A stretch of 64,000 bases of DNA from Lentisphaeria bacterium (GTDB taxonomy: Bacteria > Verrucomicrobiota > Lentisphaeria > Victivallales > Victivallaceae). The notes beneath the pieces are model-generated. The model saw only the letters and a list, made by a program, of their open reading frames with translations. It made no database searches and had not been told where the DNA came from. Position numbers and translations under genes: made by a program. Numbering within the stretch: the first letter of the stretch is position 1; each line of letters starts with the position of its first letter. Below, piece by piece: positions 51,993 to 60,674 of this stretch. The DNA is taken from contig CAAGDG010000074.1 of the NCBI GenBank assembly GCA_900768515.1, positions 4,965-68,964 of the forward strand. The letters run 5' to 3'.

Positions 51993-52850
51993 TCAGAAAA
52001 CAATGAAATCGCCGCCGCGGCACTGTTTCAGATAGTGCAAGACATGGACCTGACCGGTCATTTCAAGCTCACCCCGATAAACCGGATCATGCCACCCTTC
52101 AATGTCGATGGCACCGGTATAACCGATCCAGCGCAATTCTGAAATAACGTCGGTTCAGTTGCAATCTCCGAAACCGGGGGTGCGGTGCCAGACGAAGGAC
52201 TCCCTGCCTCCCAATCCCGTGCCGCGCAATCAGGTCCCGCCGGATGGTGGCATCCTTGCCGTGGAGATGAAAGAGGCGATTCCGCCACTCCCGAATCTGC
52301 GGCAGCGGATCGATCAGCTGGGTCATCTGGTGGCAAGGCTCCCACTCCAGACCGACATTGTCCAGCGCAACAGCGTCGAACATCAACTCCCAGGCGTCGG
52401 GATTGTGGGCAAGATTCCAGCTGCCGCGATACCAATCCCCGTGCATCGGACAATTTTCCCAGGCGATGCGGACGTTTTTCGCGGCGGTACGCTCCGCCAA
52501 GGGTGCCGGACCTCTTTGAACCGGGCAATATTCTCCGGGATCGGAACATCGGGCAGCCGGCAGGTAAACCCGGAAACGATGTCGCAACCGAACAGCGGAG
52601 CACAGTCGATCAGATGCGCGATGCTCTCCCGGGCGACTTCTCCTTCCTCGTTCTCCGGCAAAGGATTACCGAAAAAGGACACCGCTGAAATCTTCACCTT
52701 CCCCGCCTCCGCCACCGGCCTGACCTCCTCGGCCAGCCGTGCCGGATCAACGCCGTTGAAACTATGCCAGTAGTTCAACGTGAAACGTTCAAACCCGAGC
52801 GCAATCAGTTTGCGCAAATTGGCGACACGCTCCGGTCCGGCGGGATTCAT
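51993..52850 (-). pseudogene. Broken sugar-phosphate isomerase/epimerase gene
   Basis: A TIM-barrel protein (AP endonuclease 2-like fold) readable only across frames: MNPAGPERVANLRKLIALGFERFTLNYW to ENIARFKEV in one frame; then RTAAKNVRIAWENCPMHGDWYRG to IREWRNRLFHLHGKDATIRRDLIARHG in another; then ESFVWHRTPGFGDCN, an in-frame stop where a Trp codon is expected, and TDVISELRWIGYTGAIDIEGWHDPVYRGE to GGDFIVF and stop. At least two frameshifts and one stop. It follows the oxidoreductase at 52890 in operon order. The phage-derived block begins right at its 3' end. Confidence 0.8.
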
Positions 52851-52889
52851 GGTGCCGATGAGAATCTGTTGCAGGAAATCGTCCCCTTA

Positions 52890-53903
52890 TTATATGGTTA
52901 TCAAAACTTCTTTTCCGGTTTCCGCACTGCGGATCGCCCCCTCGACCATGGCGAACGAACGAATGTTGTCGGAACTGGCGGTCTGCGGCGTTCCGCCACG
53001 CTTGACGCAATGGAGAAATTCGTCAATGCAACCGGCGTGGCCGGTGAATTTCAGATGGCGAAGACGCGGTATGAAAGGTTTCACTACATCGTGAAATCCG
53101 CCCCGCGCCGCCACGGTTTCACCGAAAATCCGGTCGTGGATCCAGCGCGCACTGCCCTCGGTCCCGACGGCCCGCCAGTCGCACTCCCAGCTGGTGGAAC
53201 ACCCCTCGGCGCACCAGCTGCCACGGTAAGTGAAGACGACGCCGCCGGTCATGGTGAAAACCGCCACCGCGCTGGCTCCGTGACGAAACCAGGAACCGAT
53301 GGGATTCCACTCCCGGCAGAAGACTTTGACCGGATCGCAACCGGAAATCAGCCGCGCCTGGTCGAAGGTGTGGATCGCCATGTCCAGCAGCAGAACGTGT
53401 TCCATGAGATCGCGGAATCCGCCGAAATGGGCTCCCAGATAAAAATCGGCGTCCAGCGTGGTCAACTGTCCGATGCGTCGGGCGACCGCCTGTTGAAAGG
53501 TGACGATCTCATTCTGATAGCGCCGGTTCTGAATGACTGCATGAATCCGGCCGGCGGCCGCGGCCGCGGCGATGAGCTCCCGGACCTGATCGGTGGATTC
53601 AGCGACCGGTTTTTCACTCAGAACATGACAACCGTGAGCCAGGGCGCAGATGGCGTTGCCGAAGTGCGCTTTCGGAATCGAACAGTCCAGCAGCACGTCG
53701 AAGGTATCCGCCTCGAACGCCGCTTCCAGCACCGGATAATACCGGGCGTCCAGATGGTATTCCCCCATCCGTCTGGCCGCGTTTTCCCGGACCGGATCGA
53801 CGACGGCGGCGACGGCGATATCACTGCGGTGCGACAGCGCCTCCAGCCAGACTTTTGAAATACTGCCCGCGCCCGCCAGGACCGCTCGTAATTTCCGCCT
53901 CAT
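52890..53903 (-). CDS. Gfo/Idh/MocA-family oxidoreductase
   Basis: 337 residues from an ATG with AGGAGG five bases upstream. Rossmann start LRAVLAGAGSISKVWLEAL, EKP in VLSEKPVAEST near residue 97, and a C-terminal domain with LMEHVLLLDMAIHTFDQARL supplying the catalytic His region. Intact, although its partner isomerase downstream and the divergent AraC regulator upstream are both broken. Such oxidoreductase-isomerase pairs usually process inositols or rare sugars. Confidence 0.85.
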   Translation of the reverse strand: MRRKLRAVLAGAGSISKVWLEALSHRSDIAVAAVVDPVRENAARRMGEYHLDARYYPVLEAAFEADTFDVLLDCSIPKAHFGNAICALAHGCHVLSEKPVAESTDQVRELIAAAAAAGRIHAVIQNRRYQNEIVTFQQAVARRIGQLTTLDADFYLGAHFGGFRDLMEHVLLLDMAIHTFDQARLISGCDPVKVFCREWNPIGSWFRHGASAVAVFTMTGGVVFTYRGSWCAEGCSTSWECDWRAVGTEGSARWIHDRIFGETVAARGGFHDVVKPFIPRLRHLKFTGHAGCIDEFLHCVKRGGTPQTASSDNIRSFAMVEGAIRSAETGKEVLITI

Positions 53904-54028
53904 GGCCACCTCCTGAACTTGCCTTTGATCTCTGTATAAAATAATGTATGACATCAAAAGAATAAAACAAGGCGGAGTATGAAATTATCCTCGGCAGTCC
54001 TGACGTAAACCGGAATGAGCCGGAGTTC

Positions 54029-54310
54029 TTCTCCGTACATCTGCTGTTGCACCCGCCGTGTCGTCCCGCCGGGGAACGACGGGAGGAGGCGATTCGCAAC
54101 GTGTAAACTACCTCAACAACCACTTCTCCCGCAAAATCACCGTTGAAGACGCGGTACGCATTGCGGGAATCAGCCGGAGCGCCCTCTTTCTGCGCTTTCC
54201 TGCGGAGAACAGCATGACTGTCAGCCGCCACCTCAACCGTCGGCGGCTGGCTGCGGTCGAATGGCTGGTCGCCTCCGGCATTCCCCGGGAAGAGGTGGCG
54301 CAGCGCTGTG
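54029..54310 (+). pseudogene. Remnant of an AraC-family regulator
   Basis: Reading FFSVHLLLHPP...ERREEAIRN in one frame, then after a shift VNYLNNHFSRKITVEDAVRIAGISRSALFLRF and RRLAAVEWLVASGIPREEVAQRCG, the AraC HTH pair. Most of the sensor domain and the end of the second HTH are missing. It is divergent from the intact oxidoreductase, the normal place for its regulator. Downstream to 54544 I see only debris and no other gene. Confidence 0.7.
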
Positions 54311-54544
54311 GTGAGAATCCCATTGCTGACGGAAAAACTGGAAACAGGGTGTCGGGCGCAACCATCCGCTTCCGGCCCGGCGCCGTATATCCGGAACAGA
54401 GATCGGCGACAAGTTCACCGTTTTCCTAAACGGCAAGCCGACAGCCGCATTCGAGTCCGTTCTCCGTCGCGTCATCCGGCAGATTCCGCAGTTTTCTCCA
54501 TGAATGCTCTCCGTAAAGCAAGAGGTATTTTGAAACAGCCCGCA

Positions 54545-54850
54545 TTACCCGTGACGACATCCGGCAACCCCGCCCTCCGCCGCCTCCGGCATGGTCAACC
54601 GCTCCAGTTCCGCCAGGTTTTCCAGGGCCTCTTCGCGGCAGCTGCCGCACATTTCCGGAGAGGGAGACAGCGAACCGCACACCGCCGGACGCTCCGGAGA
54701 ACCGAAGAGCCGGCAGCGGAACTCCCGATCCAGGTTCACGCACGGCACTCCTGCCGGCTTGCCCTCCGGCATCCCCGGGATCGGCGACGAAATCGAGGGA
54801 GCGATGCAGCAGGCACCACAACCGGGACGGCATTTGAAAATCTGTTTCAT
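54545..54850 (-). CDS. YkgJ-like cysteine-cluster protein
   Basis: 101 residues with the CxxGCGACC-type cluster at the N-terminus (FKCRPGCGACC), then CVNLDREFRCRLFG, RPAVCGS and CGSCREEAL, eight or more Cys in the pattern of the YkgJ/UPF0153 metal-binding family (zinc or iron). The function of the family is not settled. The start at 54850 has no strong ribosome site but fits the family start MKQIFKC. Confidence 0.85.
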   Translation of the reverse strand: MKQIFKCRPGCGACCIAPSISSPIPGMPEGKPAGVPCVNLDREFRCRLFGSPERPAVCGSLSPSPEMCGSCREEALENLAELERLTMPEAAEGGVAGCRHG

Positions 54851-55015
54851 ACGATAACCGTTTCCATTATTCCGAAGGTCAACGCAATGGAAACAATTGC
54901 ACTTCAGAGATTTTCAGGTCCGCTCCGGACAACCCCCGACAATTTGCATCGACCGGGAGCCGGCCCCGCGCATTCCAACGGCGGGATCGAAAACCCGTTC
55001 TCCGGAACAAACAAT

Positions 55016-55040
55016 AAAAAAAGCCAGTCTGCGACTGGCT
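55016..55040 (-). terminator. Terminator of the initiator tRNA gene
   Basis: An 8-bp stem (55022-55029 with 55033-55040) with a three-base loop, followed on the minus strand by seven T. Confidence 0.9.
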
Positions 55041-55051
55041 GGAAACGCAAT

Positions 55052-55126
55052 TGGTAGCGGGAGTAGGAATCGAACCTACGGCCTTCAGGTTATGAGCCTG
55101 ACGAGCTACCACTGCTCCATCCCGCA
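55052..55126 (-). tRNA. Initiator tRNA-fMet (CAT)
   Basis: 75 bases including encoded CCA. Anticodon loop CTCATAA. The 1:72 position is mismatched (T opposite T), the initiator hallmark preventing elongation use. The anticodon stem has A-G-G/C-C-T instead of the common three G-C pairs. D-stem GAGC/GCTC and T-stem GTAGG/CCTAC are intact. Single-gene transcript between its own promoter and terminator. Confidence 0.92.
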
Positions 55127-55142
55127 ACGTTTCAATATTATA

Positions 55143-55170
55143 AATATAGCACGATACAGAATCTTTTCAA
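55143..55170 (-). promoter_or_regulatory. Promoter of the initiator tRNA
   Basis: On the minus strand TTGAAA and TATATT are separated by 16 bases, about 17 bases before the tRNA. Confidence 0.8.
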
Positions 55171-55408
55171 GCCGGTAAAGGTCATTAATCCGGTTTATTT
55201 TCTGAAAATCGTCGTTTCCCGGTTTCGGACCGGAAGAAAACAACCCTGCTTCTCTTCCGTATCCTCCCCGCCTCCTGGCAGGGGAACTCGGTTTCCAACG
55301 GGAATCCCGGTTCGATCTGCGACGCCGGCTTCCGGCATCCGCGCAGCCGGTCGAATATTAATTTTCCGTTAAATTTTGATGAACCGTGAAAAAAAATGCC
55401 GTTCTCCG
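55171..55408. other. Intergenic stretch without recognisable content
   Basis: Between the tRNA promoter and the DUF2062 promoter I see no gene, repeat or hairpin worth naming. Confidence 0.5.
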
Positions 55409-55437
55409 TTGCATTGCACGATTCTGCAAACTATATT
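55409..55437 (+). promoter_or_regulatory. Promoter of the DUF2062 gene
   Basis: TTGCAT and TATATT are separated by 17 bases, about 45 bases before the ATG. Confidence 0.65.
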
Positions 55438-55482
55438 ATTCTTACGATTGTTTTGAGAACCCCATCGGGAACGGGAGGAGTC

Positions 55483-56010
55483 ATGGGATTCAACTGGAAA
55501 CGAAAGTTGCTCTACTATTATGCGAAAATCGTCCGTGCCGACGGCACGCCCGAGTACATCGCCCGGGGATGGGCGCTCGGCATGTTCATCGGCTGCCTGA
55601 TTCCGATGAGCTTCCAGCTGATGATTTCCATCCCGCTCTCCTTCGTGATCCGTGGCTCCAAAATCGGCGCGGCGCTCGGAACGCTGATCACCAATCCGGT
55701 TTCGGTGATCTTCATCTATCCGGTCCAGTGCTACGTGGGGAATCTGATCATCGGCGGAAGTCTGACCTACAAGGGAATTTCGGAGTCGTTGAAGGCAATT
55801 TACGTCGATCAAAGCTGGAGCGCGTTTCTGGCCATGGGCTGGGACCTGATTCTCTCCTTCTTCGCCGGAGGACTGCTCTTCGCTCTGATCATGACCCCGC
55901 CGACCTATTTTCTGGTCAAGCTCCTGGTCTTGCGCTACCGCAGTTTCAAAGAGAAACGCCGTGAAAAACGGGCCGCACGCCTCGCAGCACGAAAGCAGCG
56001 GGGCGCTTGA
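55483..56010 (+). CDS. DUF2062 membrane protein
   Basis: 175 residues from an ATG preceded by GGGAGGAG; an in-frame ATG at 55396 would overlap the promoter. DUF2062 pattern: GTPEYIARGWALGMFIGCLIPMSFQ, ISIPLSFVIRGSKIGAALGTLITNPVSV and two to three membrane helices, with a basic tail (FKEKRREKRAARLAARKQRG). Family function unknown. Convergent with rarA. Confidence 0.88.
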   Translation: MGFNWKRKLLYYYAKIVRADGTPEYIARGWALGMFIGCLIPMSFQLMISIPLSFVIRGSKIGAALGTLITNPVSVIFIYPVQCYVGNLIIGGSLTYKGISESLKAIYVDQSWSAFLAMGWDLILSFFAGGLLFALIMTPPTYFLVKLLVLRYRSFKEKRREKRAARLAARKQRGA

Positions 56011-56068
56011 AAAATTCCTCCAGGTGGAAGTTCGGACGCCTGATTTTTCCCTCGGGAAACAGAGGATT

Positions 56069-57427
56069 TCACTTTTTTTTCCGGGTGGAATCGGCAAAGG
56101 CGCCGAGAGTGTGCGGAGAGTCGCCGCCCGTGTTTTTCGCAGTACGCAGCCGTTCCCAGTACGCGAGCCGGCGGCGGATTTCGCGCTCGAAACCGCGTTC
56201 CGGCGGGTCGTAGAACTTCAGCCGCCCCATCTGTTCCGGGAAATAGTTCTGCCCGGAAAACCCTTCCGCCGTGTTGTGGTCGTAGCAGTAGCCGTCGCCA
56301 TACCCGAGGGTTTTCATCAGCCGGGTGGGTGCATTGAGGATGTGGGCCGGAGGCATCAAGGAACCGTACTTCACCGCCGCTTTCGTCGCCTGATTCCAGG
56401 CGCGGTAGGCGCTGTTGGACTTGGGCGCCGTTCCGAGGTAGATGACCAGTTCGGCAATGGCGAGCTCCCCTTCCGGAGAACCGAGCCGCTCGTAAGCGTC
56501 CCATGCGGCGAGCGCCATGGAAAGCGCCTGCGGATCGGCCAGACTCACGTCCTCCATCGCAAACCGGGTCAGCCGCCGCAGCAGATAAAGCGGATCCTCT
56601 CCGCCGGCAAGCATCCGGGCGGCCCAGTAGAGGGCGGCGTCGGTGTCGGACCCGCGCAGCGATTTGTGCAGCGCGCTGATCAGATTGTAATGCCCCTCCC
56701 GGTCCTTGTCATAGGCGGGGGCGCGGCGCTGAACCAGGTGGAGCATCGCCTCGGTGTCGAGCGTCTCCCCCGGCCGGGTCAGATCGAAGATGCTTTCCAG
56801 CAGATTGATCAGGTAACGGCCGTCGCCGTCGGCAAGTTCGATCAGCCGGTCGCGGGCGGCGGCTTCGACCGGCAGCGGACGCTTCAGAATCCGTTCCGCG
56901 CGACGGATGATCTCTTCCTGCGCCTCCCGGTCGAGGGGATTCATCACGAAGACCTTGCATCTCGACAGCAACGCGCCGTTCAGTTCGAAGGACGGGTTTT
57001 CAGTGGTTGCACCGACCAGAATCACGGTGCCGTTTTCGACATAAGGCAGAAATCCGTCCTGCTGTGCCCGGTTGAAACGGTGGATTTCATCGATGAAGAG
57101 CAGCGTGCCCTCGCCGTATTCGCGCCGTTTCGCGGCCTCCTCGAAGGCGCGGCGCAGATCGGCGATTCCCGAGAAGACCGCGGAGAGCGCGACGAAATGC
57201 AGACTGACCCGGGTCGCCATGATCCGGGCGAGCGTGGTTTTTCCACACCCCGGAGGTCCCCAGAGAATGAAGCTCGAAAGGTGACCGGAATCGATCATCC
57301 GGCGGAGCGGTCCCTCCGGGCCGAGCAGCTGTTCCTGACCGACAATTTCATCGAGCGAAACGGGCCGCATGCGGTCGGCAAGAGGACGATCGACGGTCGC
57401 TGCAAACAACGATTCCTGTTCCGCCAT
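56069..57427 (-). CDS. rarA: Replication-associated recombination protein A (AAA+ ATPase)
   Basis: 452 residues. N-terminal RARF-like motif PLADRMRPVSLDEIVGQEQLLG, Walker A WGPPGCGKTTLAR near residue 57, Walker B LLFIDEIHRFNRAQQD near 109, sensor GATTENPSFELNGALLSRC, and the MgsA C-terminal domain (DPLYLLRRLTRFAMEDVSLAD, HILNAPTRLMK). Acts at stalled forks with SSB and the clamp loader. AAAGGAG precedes the ATG. Confidence 0.97.
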   Translation of the reverse strand: MAEQESLFAATVDRPLADRMRPVSLDEIVGQEQLLGPEGPLRRMIDSGHLSSFILWGPPGCGKTTLARIMATRVSLHFVALSAVFSGIADLRRAFEEAAKRREYGEGTLLFIDEIHRFNRAQQDGFLPYVENGTVILVGATTENPSFELNGALLSRCKVFVMNPLDREAQEEIIRRAERILKRPLPVEAAARDRLIELADGDGRYLINLLESIFDLTRPGETLDTEAMLHLVQRRAPAYDKDREGHYNLISALHKSLRGSDTDAALYWAARMLAGGEDPLYLLRRLTRFAMEDVSLADPQALSMALAAWDAYERLGSPEGELAIAELVIYLGTAPKSNSAYRAWNQATKAAVKYGSLMPPAHILNAPTRLMKTLGYGDGYCYDHNTAEGFSGQNYFPEQMGRLKFYDPPERGFEREIRRRLAYWERLRTAKNTGGDSPHTLGAFADSTRKKK

Positions 57428-57496
57428 TTTCCTGCTCCTTTCCCGCTTTTCAAGACCGGGTGAAATATACCGCTACCGCGGCGGCAATGCAAATGT

Positions 57497-58531
57497 CTAC
57501 AGCAGAAAATCGGAAATGTGCAGCGAATATCCGCGGATCTGTCCCCGGTCGACGGCGTCGTCGACGATGTAGTTGACGACGTAGATCTCTCCGTCCGGAA
57601 ACTCGGCCCAGCCGGAATAACCGAGATCGGAGTGGGGCGAACGGTCATAATCGACCGGAAGGATCCGGACCGCGGCCATGTTCCGCTCCGTGGAAAGCAC
57701 CGAATCGCGGTCAGTCAGGGCGGCGAAGAAATTCTGAGTCCAGCCGCCCGGCCAGCCCCGTCCGCCCGGCATGAACCGGTAGGTGATCAAAATCCGACCG
57801 TCCGCGAGCGAACCGGAGACCGGCCGGTGGCAGGCCGGCAGCGGGAAATCGGTGATCTCCCCCCAATGTTCCCCACCGTCGAAGGAGAGCACCTTTTTGC
57901 AGTCGTACCCCCGCCAGCTGTTTTCCCGCAGGAAAGCGGCAAGAACGCCGCCTCCGAGCGGGAGAATCGATACTTCACAGAGATTGAGGCCGGGCTGCCG
58001 GGCGAGCACGGTCCGAGGACTCCAGGTTTTCCCGCGGTCATCGGACCACCAGAGAAACTGCGTCAGGAACCCCTCGGTGAAATAGTGGGCGGAGACGATC
58101 CACCGCCCGGATTCCAGTTCGAGCAGTTTGTCCGGCACGATGCCGCGGGTCGGCAGCAGAACCGGTTCACTCCAGCTCGCCCCCTCGTCGGAGGAGAAGA
58201 GTAGGTAGTGGACCGCCCGGGAACTGCAGTCGTTCTCCTTTCCGGCCGGAACCCGGTCGAGCAGCGCGGCCAGCCTCCCGTCGCGCAGCAGGGAGATGCG
58301 CGGACAATTCCAGTACGCCTCCCCCGGACCGGTCGCTTCGGTCAGAGGGCGCCTGGGCGACCAGGTGCGGCCGCGATCCACCGAATCGGTCAGCATGATC
58401 CGACTGTAGGAGCGGTCGCCGTGATGGGTGCACTCACAGAAGACCGCCACCAGTTTCCCGGAAGGGGTCAGGACGACGTCCGGCCACGCCTCGTAGAGTT
58501 TCGGATCCCGGCTGATGCAAAACTTTTCCAT
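57497..58531 (-). CDS. Sialidase-family (BNR repeat) beta-propeller protein
   Basis: 344 residues, no signal peptide. Asp-box repeats: SVDRGRTWSP, SSDEGASWSEP, SDDRGKTWSP and FDGGEHWGE, about one per ~55 residues as in six-bladed sialidases. An N-terminal Arg candidate for the sialate triad is in SRDPKL, but FRIP is not clear. It may be a sialidase or another glycan hydrolase/binding protein of this fold. It is on the same strand as GH27, 51 bases downstream of it. Confidence 0.75.
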   Translation of the reverse strand: MEKFCISRDPKLYEAWPDVVLTPSGKLVAVFCECTHHGDRSYSRIMLTDSVDRGRTWSPRRPLTEATGPGEAYWNCPRISLLRDGRLAALLDRVPAGKENDCSSRAVHYLLFSSDEGASWSEPVLLPTRGIVPDKLLELESGRWIVSAHYFTEGFLTQFLWWSDDRGKTWSPRTVLARQPGLNLCEVSILPLGGGVLAAFLRENSWRGYDCKKVLSFDGGEHWGEITDFPLPACHRPVSGSLADGRILITYRFMPGGRGWPGGWTQNFFAALTDRDSVLSTERNMAAVRILPVDYDRSPHSDLGYSGWAEFPDGEIYVVNYIVDDAVDRGQIRGYSLHISDFLL

Positions 58532-58582
58532 CGATTTCCCTTTTCTTCAGTATTCCGGAACACTCACAAACTTTGAAGCAGT

Positions 58583-60031
58583 TCACTTCAGGCGGTACAG
58601 ACACGCTCCGTGGGAGGCAACCTCAACCGTTGTCCTCCCGGCGCGGTCGTGCGCCCAGAGATCGCGGACCTCTTCCGCTCCGGCACATTCGCGCGCCAGA
58701 TCGACCCGGCGGGCCGCGTCGTTCAGATTGAAGATGCCGAGCGCGGTCGAACCGTCGGCCAGCGCCTTGCGGTAGACGCGGATTCCCGGCTCCGGTTCCG
58801 AAATCGACGGGGGAGCCGCCAACCGGTCCTGATCGATCGCGAGGACCTCGTCGTTGGTCAGAAGTTCCAGGGAGAAATCATCCATTCCCGACAGATCGCA
58901 GCTCAGGAGCAGCGGAGCGGAAAGCAGACACCAGAGCGAAAGCTGAAGTTTCTGCTCCTCCCGGGTCAGCTGCGTCGGCCGGTAACAGGTATTGTAGGAA
59001 TTCGGAACGCCGATCGCGCCGATCTGAAGCATGTCCGGATCATTCCAGTGTCCGGGGCGGCAGTACGGAATCCACCGCGTCGACAAGTCGAATCCGATCG
59101 AACTGAGCGTCTTCCAGCAGTCCTGAATGTCGCCGGTGACCCGCCAGAGCTGGGCGAGCCGGGAGAGATCCGCCGCAAATTCAAAGGGTGCGTTGTTCGA
59201 AAGGCTCAGCACGATGTCGCGCCCGCATCTGCGCAGCGATTCGGCGATCCGCCGGGTGGTGGGCACATCGTTCGGATACCAGTCGACCTTCACGTAGTCG
59301 ACCTCCCACTCCACCCACTGGCGGATATCAGCGTCGAACCGCCAATCCTCTCCGATCCGGAAAACCCCGATATCCCGCCCGCTCGGATAGCGGCCAAACA
59401 CCTGGTCCGGCTGCGGACGCTGTTCCGGCGGCAGGTAGAACTTCTCCTCACCGCATCCGGGATCCCCGGTGCCGCCGCGAAATCCGCCGTAGGTGCTGAC
59501 CCAGGGAGTCGAATAAATCCCGAACCGCAGTCCGAGTCCGTGTATGTAATCGGAAAGCGCCTTCATGTCGGGAAAACGGACGTTTCCCTGAAGCGCACCA
59601 TACCGCCCGCCGCGTTCGGTCTGCCAGCAGTCGTCGATGTTGATCCAGTTCCAGCCGTGTTCCGCAAGCCCCCTCTCGACCATGCCGCGCGCGGCGTCAC
59701 GGACCTTTTCATCGCTGACCGACTCGGAAAAACAGTACCAGCTGTTCCACCCCATCGGCGGCGTCAGCAGAATCTCCTCGCCGACGACAATCTCCAGCGA
59801 AAATTCGATCCTTCCGGAACGATCCTCCGCGGCGAACCGCAGAGGAATTCCGCCGGCGGCGTCCATCCGGCCGGAGATCCGGCGGGTGGAGGGATCAAAC
59901 CGGATTCCCGGCACGGGTGTCAACAGTTCGACCGCGATCTTCCCCTCACCGGTGAGCGGCAGCGTGAAGAAGAGCGGGTGACCGGGCCGGACGCCGAAAA
60001 CCGCCGGTCCATTGTAACGCAACGGGTTCAT
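58583..60031 (-). CDS. Alpha-galactosidase, GH27, with N-terminal Ig-like domain
   Basis: 482 residues from an ATG with AAGGAG six bases upstream. Residues 1-95 look like the He_PIG-type Ig domain common before GH27 barrels; the barrel starts at LTPPMGWNSWYCF. The nucleophile is Asp in YVKVDWYPND near residue 247; the acid/base Asp is in GHWNDPDMLQIG near 310. C-terminal beta-sandwich after DLSGMDDFSLELL. No signal peptide, so action on imported oligosaccharide is likely; galK at 33809 could take the released galactose. Confidence 0.93.
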   Translation of the reverse strand: MNPLRYNGPAVFGVRPGHPLFFTLPLTGEGKIAVELLTPVPGIRFDPSTRRISGRMDAAGGIPLRFAAEDRSGRIEFSLEIVVGEEILLTPPMGWNSWYCFSESVSDEKVRDAARGMVERGLAEHGWNWINIDDCWQTERGGRYGALQGNVRFPDMKALSDYIHGLGLRFGIYSTPWVSTYGGFRGGTGDPGCGEEKFYLPPEQRPQPDQVFGRYPSGRDIGVFRIGEDWRFDADIRQWVEWEVDYVKVDWYPNDVPTTRRIAESLRRCGRDIVLSLSNNAPFEFAADLSRLAQLWRVTGDIQDCWKTLSSIGFDLSTRWIPYCRPGHWNDPDMLQIGAIGVPNSYNTCYRPTQLTREEQKLQLSLWCLLSAPLLLSCDLSGMDDFSLELLTNDEVLAIDQDRLAAPPSISEPEPGIRVYRKALADGSTALGIFNLNDAARRVDLARECAGAEEVRDLWAHDRAGRTTVEVASHGACLYRLK

Positions 60032-60092
60032 CAAAACTCCTTTCTCCGCACGGAACCGGTGGCGGACAGGGGCTCTGCCCTCCCGCCCCGGT

Positions 60093-60671
60093 TCAGCGAC
60101 GGCATCGATAGACAAAAGCGGGCGGCAGGTTGCGCCAGACCACCGGGCTGGTCTCCACCGTGGAAAACATCTCCCCGAGCAGCCGGCGGAACCGCATCCC
60201 CGCCGGCAGCATCAACCCCTGCAGATAGGCGAACGTGGCGAACCACCCCTCCGGCGCCAGCGAACCGGCAACAGCGGATAAGATCTCCCGCTGAAGCGAC
60301 TCCGGAAAAATCGCCCACGGCAGCCCGGAAATCACCGCATCCGGCGCCGGCGCCCCGCTCTCATGCAGGATCGCCCCGAGCCGGGAGGCGCTGTCGTTGC
60401 AAATCCGGACTGACGGGAAATCCCGTTCAAGATGGCGGCAGAGGGCCGGATCCAGTTCGATCGCCAGCAGCTTGCCTCCGGAAGGAAGCCGGCGGACAAT
60501 TTCACGGGTGATCGCGCCGGTGCCGGGGCCAAGCTCAACGACCAGCTCCGCCTCCTCCACACCGATCTTCGAAGTGATCGTCCGGCAGAGGGCCGCCGAT
60601 GAGGGACAGAGCGCGCCGACCTGAGTCGGATGCTGCAGAAACCGCCGGAAGAGGACCGCGTGCTTGGCCAT
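60093..60671 (-). CDS. SAM-dependent methyltransferase, phospholipid N-methyltransferase-like
   Basis: 192 residues. Motif I is VVELGPGTGAITREIVRRLP near residue 44, followed by LLAIELDPALCRHLERDFPSV; the N-terminus FLQHPTQVGALCPSSAAL and the late SGLPWAIFP are features of the PmtA/rRNA dimethyladenosine transferase-like group that methylates phosphatidylethanolamine. rRNA methylation is less likely given the short length. Start lies three bases after the ArnT-like stop, within a GGAGAG site. Confidence 0.75.
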   Translation of the reverse strand: MAKHAVLFRRFLQHPTQVGALCPSSAALCRTITSKIGVEEAELVVELGPGTGAITREIVRRLPSGGKLLAIELDPALCRHLERDFPSVRICNDSASRLGAILHESGAPAPDAVISGLPWAIFPESLQREILSAVAGSLAPEGWFATFAYLQGLMLPAGMRFRRLLGEMFSTVETSPVVWRNLPPAFVYRCRR

Positions 60672-60674
60672 CGA

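Noticed and set aside
52099..52603. Separate overlapping small genes in the isomerase region
   Set aside because: The pieces join into one TIM-barrel protein across frameshifts, so one pseudogene is the simpler reading.
54879..55127. Short open frame across the tRNA gene
   Set aside because: It reads through the tRNA and its terminator; a chance frame.
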